DNA from: Micromonospora cremea
Lineage (GTDB): Bacteria > Actinomycetota > Actinomycetes > Mycobacteriales > Micromonosporaceae
Direction of reading: 5' to 3'
Length of the DNA stretch: 64,000 nt
NCBI RefSeq assembly: GCF_900143515.1
Contig: NZ_FSQT01000002.1
Span: 310,001 to 374,000, forward strand
Shown here: positions 8,037 to 16,597 of the stretch, in pieces
How the letters are laid out: each line of letters begins with the position of its first letter
Position numbering within the stretch: position 1 is the first letter of the stretch
Translations under genes and position numbers: made by a program
Notes under the pieces: model-generated
Databases searched by the model: none
What the model was told of the DNA's origin: nothing
The model's input: the letters and a program-made list of their open reading frames with translations, nothing else

Positions 8037-11000
8037 TCACCGGAAGTCACGGGAGGCGGGGCTGACCGGTGGCTCGATCGCGTCCAGCCGGTCGGCCACG
8101 AGATTGGTCACCCCCTCGTGCCGCTCCAGCCGCCCCCGGACCACCAGCGCGGCGCTGGTCCGGGCCACCCGTCGGTAGCGCTGCCACAGCCCCGGCGAGC
8201 AGGTGACGTTGAGCATCCCGGTCTCGTCCTCCAGGTTGAGGAAGGTGACCCCGCCCGCGGTCGCCGGGCGCTGCCGGTGGGTGACGATGCCGCCCACCCG
8301 GATCCGCTGCCCGGGCTCCACCCGGCCGAGCCGGGCGATCGGCACCGCGCCGAGCACGTCGAGCTGACCCCGGATGAACCGGGCCGGATGGCTCTCCGGC
8401 GACAGCCCGGTGGCCCACACGTCGGCGACCAGCCGATCCACCGCCTCCATCCCGGGCAGCGTGGGTGCCGCCGCGCCGGTCACCGTGCCGGGCAGCCGAC
8501 CCGGCCGGTCCTGGGCCGCCGCGCCAGCGGCCCAGAGCGCCTCCCGCCGGGTCAGCCCGAAACAGGCGAAGGCGTCCGCGGTGGCCAGCGCCTCCAGCTG
8601 CGCGGCGGTGAGACCGACCCGCCGGGCCAGGTCCGGCATGTCCCGGTACGGCCCACCGGTCGCCCGTTCGGCCTCGATCCGCTCGGCCACCTCGGCGCCG
8701 AGGGTCCGTACGCCGGACAGCCCGAGCCGGACCGCCGGGCCGCCCAGCCCCCAGGCGTGCGGCGGCTCTCCCGGCCCGCTGCCCCACCGGGTGTCCGGGG
8801 TGGACTCCAGCACCGCCTTCGCCCCGCTGGCGTTGATGTCTGGACGGCGTACCTCCACCCCGTGCCGGCGGGCGTCGTCCACCAGGGTCTGTGGGGAGTA
8901 GAAGCCCATCGGCTGGGCGTTCAGCAGCGCGGCCAGGAACGGCGCCGGGTGGTAGCGCTTGAGCCAGGAGCTGGCGTAGACCAGGTAGGCGAAGCTCATC
9001 GCGTGGCTCTCCGGAAAGCCGTAGCTGGCGAACGCGGTGAGCTTGCGGTAGACGTCATCGGCCAGCTCGCCGGTGATGCCCCGCTCGGCCATCCCGGCGT
9101 AGAGCCGGTCGGCGATGCGGGTCATCCGCTCGACCGAGCGTTTGGCGCCCATCGCCCGGCGCAGTTGGTCGGCCTCGGCCGCGTCGAAGCCGGCCAGGTC
9201 GATGGCGAGCTGCATCAACTGCTCCTGGAACAGCGGCACGCCCAGGGTCTTCTCCAGCGCGTTGCGCATCAGCGGGTGCGCGAAGGTCACCGGCTCCAGG
9301 CCGTTCTTGCGCCGGATGAACGGGTGCACCGAGCCGCCCTGGATCGGGCCGGGCCGGATCAGCGCCACCTCGACCACCAGGTCGTAGAACTCGCGGGGCT
9401 TGAGCCGGGGCAGGGTCGCCATCTGGGCGCGGCTCTCCACCTGGAACACCCCGACCGAGTCGGCCCGGCAGAGCATGTCGTAGACCTCCGGGTCGTCCAG
9501 CGTCATGTCGCCGAGATCGAGCCGGGACCCGATCATGTCGTAGCCGTAGTGCAGCGCGGAGAGCATGCCGAGGCCGAGCAGGTCGAACTTGACCAGGCCG
9601 ACCGCGGCGCAGTCGTCCTTGTCCCACTGGAGCACGCTGCGTCCGGGCATCCGCCCCCACTCCACCGGGCAGACCTCGATCACCGGCCGGTCGCAGATCA
9701 CCATGCCGCCGGAGTGGATGCCCAGGTGCCGGGGGAACGTCTGCAACTCGTTGGCGTACTCCACCACCTGCTCGGGGATGTCCTCGACGTCGACCGTGGC
9801 GACCGAGCCCCACCGGTCGATCTGCTTGCTCCAGGCGTCCTGCTGGCCGGGTGAGAAGCCGAACGCCTTGGCCACGTCCCGCACCGCGGACCGGGGCCGG
9901 TAGGAGATGACGTTGGCGACCTGGGCGGCGTGCTCCCGGCCGTAGCGGGTGTAGACGTGCTGGATCACCTCCTCCCGGCGGTCGGACTCGATGTCGACGT
10001 CGATGTCCGGCGGGCCGTCCCGCTCCGGGGCGAGGAAGCGCTCGAAGAGCAGACGGTGCCGGACGGCGTCCACGTTGGTGATCCGCAACGCGTAGCAGAC
10101 CGCCGAGTTGGCCGCCGAGCCCCGGCCCTGGCAGTAGATGTCCTGCTCACGGCAGAACGCGACGATGTCGTAGACCACCAGGAAGTAGCCGGGGAAACCC
10201 AGCTCCTCGATCATGTTCAGCTCGTGGTCGAGCTGCGCGTACGCCGTCGGGTGCGCCTGCGGGGGGCCGTAACGCTCCCGTGCCCCGTCGGCGGTCAGTT
10301 TCCGCAGCCAGCTCATCTCGGTGTGCCCCGGCGGCACCGGGTACGCCGGCAGCTGCGGCGCGACCAGTTGGAGGTCGAAGGCCAGCTCGGCGCCGAACTC
10401 GGCGGCCCGGGCCACCGCGCCCGGGTACGCGGCGAACCGGGCCGCCATCTCCGCTCCGCTGCGCAGGTGGGCGGTGGCCGCCGCGGGCAGCCAGCCGTCG
10501 ATCTCGTCCAGGCTGCGCCGGGCCCGGACGGCGGCGACCGTGGTGGCCAGCCGTCGCCGGCCGGGGCTGGCGTAGTGCACGTTGTTGCTGGCCACCGTCG
10601 GCAGCCCGGCCGCGGCGGCCAGGTCGGCGAGCGCGTCGTTGCGGTCGGCGTCGACGGGGTGGCCGTGGTCGGTCAGCTCCACCGCCACCGTCTCCGCGCC
10701 GAAGAGCGCGGTCAGCCGGTCCAGCTCGCGGGCCGCCGCGTCCACCCCCTCGGTGAGCAGCGCCGCCGGCACGTGCCCCTTGCGGCAGCCGGTCAGCACC
10801 AGCACGTGGTCGCGCAGCTCGGCGGCGACCTCCTCCAGCTCCCCGTAGACCGGGCGGCCCTTCTCCCCGCCGCGCAGCTGAGCGCGGGCGATGGTGGTGG
10901 CCAGCCGGGCGTACCCCTCGTGGCCGTGCGCGAGCACCAGCAGGTGCGCGCCGTGCGGGTCGGGCTCGCCGTTCTGCGGACCGGGCAGCCCGAGGGAGAG

Positions 11001-11405
11001 CTCCGCGCCGAAGATGGTCGGCAGGGCCAGCGCGCGGGCCGCCTCGGCGAAGCGGACCACCCCGTAGAAGCCGTCGTGGTCGGTGACGGCGAGTGCGGTG
11101 AGCCCCAGCCGGGCCGCCTCCTCGGCCAGCTCCTCCGGATGGCTGGCGCCGTCGAGGAAGCTGAAGTTGGTGTGTGCGTGCAGCTCCGCGTAGGGCACCA
11201 CGCCGTCGGGGCGGGCCAGCTCCGGCGGCTGGTACTGCTCGCGCCGGCGGCTCCAGGCCGGGGAGTCCCCGCCGTCGGCGTCCACGGCGAGCGGATCCAC
11301 CACGTGCAGGTGCCGCTCGCCCCGGCTCCCTCGCTTGTCGTCGGCCCGCCCGGAGAGCACCCGCTCCAGATCCGACCAGGGCATCTTCGGGTTGTGAAAG
11401 CTCAT
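8037..11405 (-). CDS. dnaE2: Error-prone DNA polymerase III alpha subunit (ImuC)
   Basis: This 1122-aa C-family polymerase carries out mutagenic translesion synthesis with ImuA' and ImuB. It has an N-terminal PHP domain (YAELHAHTNFSFLDGAS near residue 70), a catalytic palm with PDIDVDIES near residue 465, QGRGSAANSAVCYALR just before it, helix-hairpin-helix repeats and a C-terminal OB fold (RIRVGGIVTHRQRPAT). Length and layout match DnaE2, which lacks the clamp-binding end of replicative DnaE1. It follows imuB after 120 bp, in which I see no LexA box but a distinct repeated motif (11436-11483), so it may have its own promoter. Confidence 0.95.
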   Translation of the reverse strand: MSFHNPKMPWSDLERVLSGRADDKRGSRGERHLHVVDPLAVDADGGDSPAWSRRREQYQPPELARPDGVVPYAELHAHTNFSFLDGASHPEELAEEAARLGLTALAVTDHDGFYGVVRFAEAARALALPTIFGAELSLGLPGPQNGEPDPHGAHLLVLAHGHEGYARLATTIARAQLRGGEKGRPVYGELEEVAAELRDHVLVLTGCRKGHVPAALLTEGVDAAARELDRLTALFGAETVAVELTDHGHPVDADRNDALADLAAAAGLPTVASNNVHYASPGRRRLATTVAAVRARRSLDEIDGWLPAAATAHLRSGAEMAARFAAYPGAVARAAEFGAELAFDLQLVAPQLPAYPVPPGHTEMSWLRKLTADGARERYGPPQAHPTAYAQLDHELNMIEELGFPGYFLVVYDIVAFCREQDIYCQGRGSAANSAVCYALRITNVDAVRHRLLFERFLAPERDGPPDIDVDIESDRREEVIQHVYTRYGREHAAQVANVISYRPRSAVRDVAKAFGFSPGQQDAWSKQIDRWGSVATVDVEDIPEQVVEYANELQTFPRHLGIHSGGMVICDRPVIEVCPVEWGRMPGRSVLQWDKDDCAAVGLVKFDLLGLGMLSALHYGYDMIGSRLDLGDMTLDDPEVYDMLCRADSVGVFQVESRAQMATLPRLKPREFYDLVVEVALIRPGPIQGGSVHPFIRRKNGLEPVTFAHPLMRNALEKTLGVPLFQEQLMQLAIDLAGFDAAEADQLRRAMGAKRSVERMTRIADRLYAGMAERGITGELADDVYRKLTAFASYGFPESHAMSFAYLVYASSWLKRYHPAPFLAALLNAQPMGFYSPQTLVDDARRHGVEVRRPDINASGAKAVLESTPDTRWGSGPGEPPHAWGLGGPAVRLGLSGVRTLGAEVAERIEAERATGGPYRDMPDLARRVGLTAAQLEALATADAFACFGLTRREALWAAGAAAQDRPGRLPGTVTGAAAPTLPGMEAVDRLVADVWATGLSPESHPARFIRGQLDVLGAVPIARLGRVEPGQRIRVGGIVTHRQRPATAGGVTFLNLEDETGMLNVTCSPGLWQRYRRVARTSAALVVRGRLERHEGVTNLVADRLDAIEPPVSPASRDFR

Positions 11406-11435
11406 CCGGCCGCCCCCGCGGGCGAGAGGGTTGGT

Positions 11436-11483
11436 GAGCGATATACCTGAGAGTCATAAATATGCCTCACAGTCATATCGCTC
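11436..11483. promoter_or_regulatory. Tandem 17-bp repeats framed by an inverted repeat upstream of dnaE2
   Basis: ATATACCTGAGAGTCAT (11441-11457) and ATATGCCTCACAGTCAT (11460-11476) match at 14 of 17 positions with a 19-bp period. The outer edges GAGCGATAT and ATATCGCTC are perfect inverted repeats. The AT content is high for this genome. The block lies 31 bp upstream of the dnaE2 start and is a likely operator or promoter. The regulator is unknown, and it does not match the LexA consensus. Confidence 0.6.
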
Positions 11484-11525
11484 GCCGGGGCATCCGCCTC
11501 CGGCATGGACCGGGCAGGGACCAGC

Positions 11526-13088
11526 TCAGTCATAGATCGCCTCCACCAGCCACTGCCCGGCCTCGACGGCGAGCAGCAGGGCGGTACCGTCGGCGAGGCC
11601 GATCTGGAACCGGGCCCGGCGGTGGGCCTCCGCCGGCACCCACCAGCGCTCGTCCACCGGCCACGGCCCGGCCCAGCCCACGATGTCCGCCGGCCGGCCG
11701 GTGCCGACCAGCAGCCGTGCGGGTGGGGCGCTCACCGCCAACCGAGCGCTGACCACCACCGGCTCGCCGGCAGCGTCCTGCACGGTCGCCACGAGCGGGC
11801 TGGCCAGCACCATCGCCGGCGCCGGCGGGGGCAGCCGGCCGGGCCAGGGCGGGGCACCGGCGCGGGCAGGGAGGCGTTCGTCGCCCCACGGCACCAGTCG
11901 CACCTGGTCAGCCGGGGAACGCCCGCCGCCGAGCACCGCGGTGACCACCGCTTCCGGGCCGAGGATGCCCTGCACCCGGCTCAACGCCCGGTGCGCCCGC
12001 TCCCGCTCCTCGCCGGCCTCCCCCCAGAGGCCGGACTGCAGGCCGGCCTGGGCGATCACCCCGTCCGGGACCAGCCTCAGCCGGATGATGCCGGCCGTCG
12101 GCCGGGCCGGTCGGGCACCGGCCCGACCGTTGCTGCCGGAGAGCCAACCGTCGAGCTGCCAGCGCACCCGGTCGGCGATGGCCGCGGCGGTGAGCAGGCC
12201 GTCGTGCCGCCACACGCGGTGCAGCTCCTGCCCGTGCGCGGTGACCGCCTCGATGCCGAGCCGGGTACAGGCCAGCCCGTGCCCGGCCAGCCGGTCGTGC
12301 AGCTGCTCGGCCAGCGCGCGGGCGGCGAACGCCGCCGCGTCGACCCGGTCGATCGGCTCGTCGTGCTCGGCGGTCACCGTCAGGTCGGCCGGCGGCTGCC
12401 GGACGGCGAGCGGGCGATGGTCCCGCCCGGCGGCCAGCCGGTGGGCGAGCGCGCCGTCGAACCCGAACCGGGCCAGCACGTCGCCGGCCGGCAACGCGGC
12501 GAAGTCGCCGAGGGTCCGCACCCCCAGCCGGCGCAGCAGGTCGGCCAGCGCCGACCGGCCGAGCGCCTCGACCGGCAGCCCGGCCAGGAACTCCGGTGTC
12601 CCGCCCGGCGCCACCACCTGGCCGGCGCGGGCGGCCAGCCCCGCGGCGAAGACCCCGTCGGCGATGCCGACCTGGCTCTCCACCAGACACGACTGGGCGA
12701 CGTGCTCGACGATCCGCTCGGCGGCCGCCTCCTCGCCGCCGAGGTAACGGCTCGGGCCCCGGGCGGCCACCGCGCAGGCGCCGGGGCGGACCACCTCGAC
12801 GCCGGCGACCAGCTCCTCCACCGCGGCGACCACCGGCTCGAACGCCCGGGCGTCCCGGCCCGGGTCGTACTCCACGACGGTGAGCTGCGGGCAGCGGCCC
12901 TGCGCCTCCCGCTTGCGCAGCCCTCGGCGCACCCCTTCGGCGCGGGCCCGCTCGGAGCAGGCGACCACCCGGTTGGCGTGCAGCACGGCGACCGGGCCGG
13001 TGGCCGGCACCCCGTCGACGATCTCGGCGGCGAGGACCGGCCAGTCCGGGCACCACAGCAGCAGGGTCCGTACCGGCGAGCCGGTCAC
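11526..13088 (-). CDS. imuB: ImuB, catalytically inactive Y-family polymerase of the mutasome
   Basis: This 520-aa protein is the scaffold that joins ImuA' and DnaE2 to the sliding clamp. The fold follows Y-family polymerases (RTLLLWCPDWPVLAAEI at the start), but the SLDE-type acidic motif is replaced by VRPGACAVAARGPSRY, so it should not polymerise. Near residue 351 the sequence LQSGLWGE fits the clamp-binding motif (QLPLWG in mycobacterial ImuB). Its start overlaps imuA' by 4 bp (ATGA). Confidence 0.92.
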   Translation of the reverse strand: MTGSPVRTLLLWCPDWPVLAAEIVDGVPATGPVAVLHANRVVACSERARAEGVRRGLRKREAQGRCPQLTVVEYDPGRDARAFEPVVAAVEELVAGVEVVRPGACAVAARGPSRYLGGEEAAAERIVEHVAQSCLVESQVGIADGVFAAGLAARAGQVVAPGGTPEFLAGLPVEALGRSALADLLRRLGVRTLGDFAALPAGDVLARFGFDGALAHRLAAGRDHRPLAVRQPPADLTVTAEHDEPIDRVDAAAFAARALAEQLHDRLAGHGLACTRLGIEAVTAHGQELHRVWRHDGLLTAAAIADRVRWQLDGWLSGSNGRAGARPARPTAGIIRLRLVPDGVIAQAGLQSGLWGEAGEERERAHRALSRVQGILGPEAVVTAVLGGGRSPADQVRLVPWGDERLPARAGAPPWPGRLPPPAPAMVLASPLVATVQDAAGEPVVVSARLAVSAPPARLLVGTGRPADIVGWAGPWPVDERWWVPAEAHRRARFQIGLADGTALLLAVEAGQWLVEAIYD

Positions 13089-13810
13089 CCCGAACCGACC
13101 AGACTGAGCGACACGGCCGGCCGGGCCACGGTCGACGGCACCGTACGAGGGATCACCCGGGTGAGCTCGTCACCGGGGAGCCAGACCTTGATCTCCTTGG
13201 GTCGGGCGGCCGCCCCGCGCCCGCGCGCCGAGACGGTGACCTCCCGGCGGCGCAGCCGGCCCCGGCCCGACCCGAGCCCTTCCCAGACCCCACGGACCAC
13301 CTGCAGCGTCACGTCCGCGCCGTCCCACCGGCCATACGGGACGAGCACGCTGCCGCGCTGCCGGGCCCGGGCGGCCAGCCGGGTGGCGACCGAGGCGGAG
13401 ACCGCGGCCGGCACGGCGGTGACCACGACGTCCACCCCGTCGATCAGCGCGGCGACCACGGTGGCCCACTCGGGGCCGGGATCCGGCACCAGCGCCAGCC
13501 GGTCCAGGGCGATGCCCAGCTCGGCGGCCGCGCCCGCGCCGAACGTCGGCACCCCGACCACGGCGCACCACGAGCCGGCCCGGGACGCCTCGGCGAGCAG
13601 GGCCAGCACCAGCGAGGTGCCGCCGCTGCGCCGGGGTTGGCCGACGGCGACCGCGATGGTGCTGCCCCGTCGCAGGCCCCGGTTGGGCAGCAGGCCGGTC
13701 AGCTCGGGTGCCACCGGCAGCACCCGGTGGCCGCCGACCGGGTCGGGTGCGCTCGCCGGGCGCACCAGATCGGCCAGTGCGGCGGAACCGACCACCATGC
13801 GGCCCGCCAT
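13085..13810 (-). CDS. imuA': ImuA', RecA-like mutasome subunit
   Basis: This 241-aa protein is encoded immediately upstream of ImuB with a 4-bp overlap. It has the RecA-like beginning GLLPNRGLRRGSTIAVAVG, but where a Walker A would be expected it reads GQPRRSGGTSL, without a canonical GKT, as usual for actinobacterial ImuA'. It is needed for DnaE2-dependent mutagenesis in mycobacteria (family knowledge). It is separated from the HEPN gene by 100 bp that contain a 19-bp perfect hairpin. Confidence 0.9.
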   Translation of the reverse strand: MAGRMVVGSAALADLVRPASAPDPVGGHRVLPVAPELTGLLPNRGLRRGSTIAVAVGQPRRSGGTSLVLALLAEASRAGSWCAVVGVPTFGAGAAAELGIALDRLALVPDPGPEWATVVAALIDGVDVVVTAVPAAVSASVATRLAARARQRGSVLVPYGRWDGADVTLQVVRGVWEGLGSGRGRLRRREVTVSARGRGAAARPKEIKVWLPGDELTRVIPRTVPSTVARPAVSLSLVGSG

Positions 13811-13857
13811 TGGACCAACCCCCCGTCGTTGCTGTGGATCAGATCAGGACCGGCACG

Positions 13858-13905
13858 CCGTGACGCCGGCCGCCCGACTCCCCCGCCGGGCGGCCGGCGT
13901 CACGG
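13858..13905 (-). terminator. 19-bp perfect hairpin between the HEPN gene and imuA'
   Basis: CCGTGACGCCGGCCGCCCG (13858-13876) and its exact complement (13887-13905) enclose a 10-nt loop, 5 nt beyond the HEPN stop codon. No T tract follows on the minus strand. It should terminate or attenuate reading into imuA', or act as an RNA processing site. In form it resembles the hairpin at 42742-42783. Confidence 0.7.
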
Positions 13906-13910
13906 CGGGA

Positions 13911-14360
13911 TCATGCGGCGAGGCCGTCCAGGGCCGGTTGGTGAGCCACGCCGAGCGCGGTCTCCACCACCGTGACGAACTGTTCGGCCGCACGGAGCAG
14001 GTCGTCGGCCTCCCGGGCGCTGACCACCCGGGGGATGCCGGCCTCGGCGGCGGCCCGCTTGCCGGCGCCGGCGGCGAAGAACCGGGCCCACTCGTCGAGC
14101 TCGGGGGCTACGGCGCAGAGCAGGACCCAGACGCTGGTGATCCGATTGCGCCGGCTGGGCGCGGGTCGGGCACGGGCGGCCAGCAGTGCGGCCGCCGCGC
14201 GCAGCGCCGCCAGGTGGGCGGCCGCGTAGCGCAGGCCGTCGGGTCGGGTCTGGCCGGCTTCGACCAGCCCGCGCCGGGCCAACGTGAGGAGCTGCGCGGG
14301 GGTGCGGTGCGGCAGCACGTGCGCCGGCACCATCGGTGCCTGAGCCGGGTTGGTCGGCAT
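13911..14360 (-). CDS. SAV_6107-type HEPN domain protein
   Basis: This 149-aa all-helical protein starts at ATG 14360 behind a strong GGAGGAG site. It matches the actinobacterial HEPN family that travels with imuA'-imuB-dnaE2. Near residue 44 it contains RYAAAH, an R-x4-H motif of the kind that forms the RNase site of HEPN toxins, so an RNA-cleaving role in the DNA-damage response is possible but unproven. Two LexA boxes lie about 300 bp upstream, beyond a leader with two strong hairpins. Confidence 0.8.
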   Translation of the reverse strand: MPTNPAQAPMVPAHVLPHRTPAQLLTLARRGLVEAGQTRPDGLRYAAAHLAALRAAAALLAARARPAPSRRNRITSVWVLLCAVAPELDEWARFFAAGAGKRAAAEAGIPRVVSAREADDLLRAAEQFVTVVETALGVAHQPALDGLAA

Positions 14361-14459
14361 GGACTGTCTCCTCCACTGGCCGGGGCGTCGCCTCGGGGCA
14401 CTGGTGCCGCCGACGGGATGCCGAGGTCGGGTGGTGCGGAGGAAGACGCACCGGGTGTG

Positions 14460-14502
14460 GCCGGCCGGGTGTGGATGCTTCCCCACACCACACCCGGCCG
14501 GC
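14460..14502. other. 14-bp perfect inverted repeat in the SOS leader
   Basis: GCCGGCCGGGTGTG (14460-14473) pairs with 14489-14502 across a 15-nt loop. It lies between the LexA boxes and the HEPN start, so it should be in the mRNA leader of the HEPN gene if transcription begins near the boxes. Confidence 0.7.
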
Positions 14503-14517
14503 GTACCGGCGGGTTCG

Positions 14518-14552
14518 TCGCCCGCCGCCCGGGGGTCGTGGGCGGCGGGCGA
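14518..14552. other. 13-bp perfect inverted repeat in the SOS leader
   Basis: TCGCCCGCCGCCC (14518-14530) pairs with 14540-14552 across a 9-nt loop. It is the second hairpin of the leader, closer to the LexA boxes. Confidence 0.7.
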
Positions 14553-14662
14553 CGCTCCTGCCTGTCGGGACCGGGCTCGCGACTGCCCGGAAACCCAGGT
14601 GCGGCCCGCGGAGCCGCACCGGCCGGAGCTGGCGCCGCGAAACGCCGCGCTCCGGCTGGTTG

Positions 14663-14674
14663 GAACGGGCGTTC
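14663..14674. promoter_or_regulatory. LexA box 1
   Basis: GGAACGGGCGTTCGA contains GAAC-N4-GTTC, the actinobacterial SOS box consensus. It lies between the divergent HEPN and ybaK genes, 303 bp from the HEPN start and about 130 bp from the ybaK start. Confidence 0.75.
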
Positions 14675-14683
14675 GAGGCAATC

Positions 14684-14695
14684 GAACACTCGTTC
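14684..14695. promoter_or_regulatory. LexA box 2
   Basis: TCGAACACTCGTTCTA contains a second GAAC-N4-GTTC exactly 21 bp (two helical turns) from box 1, so both sit on the same DNA face. The pair makes SOS repression of the adjacent promoter likely. Confidence 0.8.
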
Positions 14696-14802
14696 TAACT
14701 GCTGCTGACAGTACACCTCCCCTCCGACGAAAATGCAACGTGTGACGCGCCGCCCGGTGCACCGGAGTGAACCCGGCACCGCGGACCGGGAAGAATGGCG
14801 AC

Positions 14803-15291
14803 ATGCAGCCACACCCGAACGTACGGGCGGTGCAGGACGCGCTGGACGGCTCCGGCGCGCTCGACGGCGCCGGCCAGCCCAGCACGGTCCGCCTGCTGCC
14901 CGACGCGGTGCACACCGCCTCGGCGGCCGCCGAGGCGCTCGGCGTCCAGGTCGGCCAGATCGCCAACTCGCTCATCTTCGACGCGGACGACGCGCCGCTG
15001 CTCGTGCTCACCTCCGGCGCGCACCGGGTGGACACCGCCGGCCTGGCCGCGTCGATCGGGGCCACCCGGCTGCGCCGGGCCACCCCGGAGTTCGTCCGCG
15101 CGCACACCGGGCAGCCGATCGGCGGGGTCGCCCCGCTCGGGCACCCACGACCGCTGCGCACCCTGGTGGACACCGCGCTGGCGGCGTACTCGGAGATCTG
15201 GGCCGCGGGCGGCGTACCGCAGGCGGTCTTCCCGACCACCTACGCCGAGCTGCTGCGGGTCACCGCCGGCACCCCCGCCGAGGTGGCGTGA
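14803..15291 (+). CDS. YbaK/EbsC-family aminoacyl-tRNA deacylase
   Basis: This 162-aa single-domain YbaK protein belongs to the family that hydrolyses mischarged tRNA (Cys-tRNA-Pro and similar). Family hallmarks are IANSLIFDADDAPLLVLTSG with the preceding VGQ segment and GVAPLGHPRPLRTLVD. I chose ATG 14803 because HPNVRAVQDAL is the usual beginning. Its stop overlaps the next gene's start (GTGA), so it leads the carotenoid operon by coupling. Its role there is unclear and may be incidental. Confidence 0.85.
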   Translation: MQPHPNVRAVQDALDGSGALDGAGQPSTVRLLPDAVHTASAAAEALGVQVGQIANSLIFDADDAPLLVLTSGAHRVDTAGLAASIGATRLRRATPEFVRAHTGQPIGGVAPLGHPRPLRTLVDTALAAYSEIWAAGGVPQAVFPTTYAELLRVTAGTPAEVA

Positions 15292-16049
15292 GCGAGCGAA
15301 CCAGCAGGCACAGCAGCACCGTTCCGGATCTGGTCACCCTGCACGTGTGGCGTACCTCCCGCGGCGCGCTGCCCCGGGCGCTGGCCCGGATGGCGGTGGA
15401 CCCGGGCCGGCTGCGCGCCCTGCCGGGCGTCCGGTTCGGCAAGCTGCTGGGCACCGGGACGGACACCGGCTTCGGGCCGGGTGACGCCGACCTGACCCGG
15501 TGGGCGGCGCTGACCGTCTGGGACTCGCCCGCCGCGGCGGCCGGCTTCACCGACTCGCCGGTGGGCCGCGCCTGGGCGCGGATCGCCCGCGCCCACGCCC
15601 GGGTCGACCTGCGGCCACTGAGCAGCCGGGGCGAGTGGTCCGGTCGGCGCCCGTTCGGCGAGCCACCGGGCGGCCCGGTCAGCGGCCCGGTGCTGGCACT
15701 GACCCGGGCCCGGCTGCGGGCCCGTCGGGCGGCCACCTTCTGGCAGGCGATCCCCCCGGTCGCCGCCGCCCTGCGCGACGCGCCGGGGCTGCTGGCCCGG
15801 TTCGGTGTCGGCGAGGCGCCGCTGGGTTGGCAGGGCACGGTGAGCGTGTGGCGCACCCCGGCGGACCTGGTGGCGTTCGCGTACCGTCACCCGGAGCACC
15901 GGGCGGCGATCATGCGAACCCCCACCGCGGGCTGGTACGCCGAGGAGCTGTTCGCACGGTTCGAGGTGCGCGACGTGGTCGGCGACCGGACGGTGCTCGG
16001 GTGGGTCGCCGACGGCGATCCAGGAACGGCGAAGGGTGGACGGGCATGA
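15288..16049 (+). CDS. Spheroidene monooxygenase-like protein (CrtA family)
   Basis: This 253-aa protein resembles CrtA-type carotenoid ketolases. Two ferredoxin-like halves are visible (LVTLHVWRTSRGALPRAL and LGWQGTVSVWRTPADLVAFAYRHPEH). GTG 15288 overlaps the ybaK stop and its own stop overlaps the GNAT start, both by 4 bp. With cruF, a glycosyltransferase and a crtI/crtD-type gene in the same operon, a role in oxidising the carotenoid end is reasonable, though the ketolase substrate is not proven. Confidence 0.75.
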   Translation: MSERTSRHSSTVPDLVTLHVWRTSRGALPRALARMAVDPGRLRALPGVRFGKLLGTGTDTGFGPGDADLTRWAALTVWDSPAAAAGFTDSPVGRAWARIARAHARVDLRPLSSRGEWSGRRPFGEPPGGPVSGPVLALTRARLRARRAATFWQAIPPVAAALRDAPGLLARFGVGEAPLGWQGTVSVWRTPADLVAFAYRHPEHRAAIMRTPTAGWYAEELFARFEVRDVVGDRTVLGWVADGDPGTAKGGRA

Positions 16050-16597
16050 GGTTGGTGCGCTGGACGCCGGACGATCTCGTCCGGCGGCTGGACGACGTGG
16101 TGGCCGTCTACGGCGAGGCGATGGGATACCGCACCGATCTGCTGGAGGCCCGGCGCGGCTACATCGCCACCCACGTCCGCCGGCCCGGGTTCCGGGCCGT
16201 GGCCAGCCTCACCAGCGAGGGTCACCTCGCCGGCTTCGGCTACGGCTACCTGGGCGGGCCCGGGCAGTGGTGGCACGACCAGGTGCACCGGGCGCTGGAC
16301 GCCCCGACCCGGAAGCGCTGGCTCACCCACTGCTTCGAGGTGGTCGAGCTGCACGTCCGGCCGCCGGCGCAGGGGCACGGCCTGGGCGCCGGCCAGCTGC
16401 GTGCCCTGCTCACCATGGCCGAGGGCGACACCACGCTGCTGTCCACCCCGGAGGCCGACGAGCAGACCTCGCGGGCCTGGCGGCTGTACCGGCGGTTCGG
16501 CTTCGTCGACGTCCTGCGCGACTTCCACTTCCCCGGCGACGAGCGGCCGTTCGGCGTGCTCGGCCGGGATCTGCCTCTCGAGCGCCCGGCGTCATGA
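16046..16597 (+). CDS. GNAT-fold N-acetyltransferase in the carotenoid operon
   Basis: This 183-aa protein has the GNAT acetyl-CoA loop (VVELHVRPPAQGHGLGAGQLRALL, of which the RPPAQGHGLG part is the Q/R-x-x-G-x-G/A equivalent) and a C-terminal FGFVDVLRDFHFPGDERPFGVLGRDL strand. It is coupled on both sides by ATGA overlaps. A protein acetyltransferase between crtA-like and cruF is unexpected. It may acetylate a small molecule or simply ride in the operon. Confidence 0.8.
   Translation: MRLVRWTPDDLVRRLDDVVAVYGEAMGYRTDLLEARRGYIATHVRRPGFRAVASLTSEGHLAGFGYGYLGGPGQWWHDQVHRALDAPTRKRWLTHCFEVVELHVRPPAQGHGLGAGQLRALLTMAEGDTTLLSTPEADEQTSRAWRLYRRFGFVDVLRDFHFPGDERPFGVLGRDLPLERPAS

Noticed and set aside
11505..14708. 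A 1067-codon open frame on the plus strand
   Set aside because: It is antisense to imuB, imuA' and the HEPN gene, with low-complexity translation and no family features.
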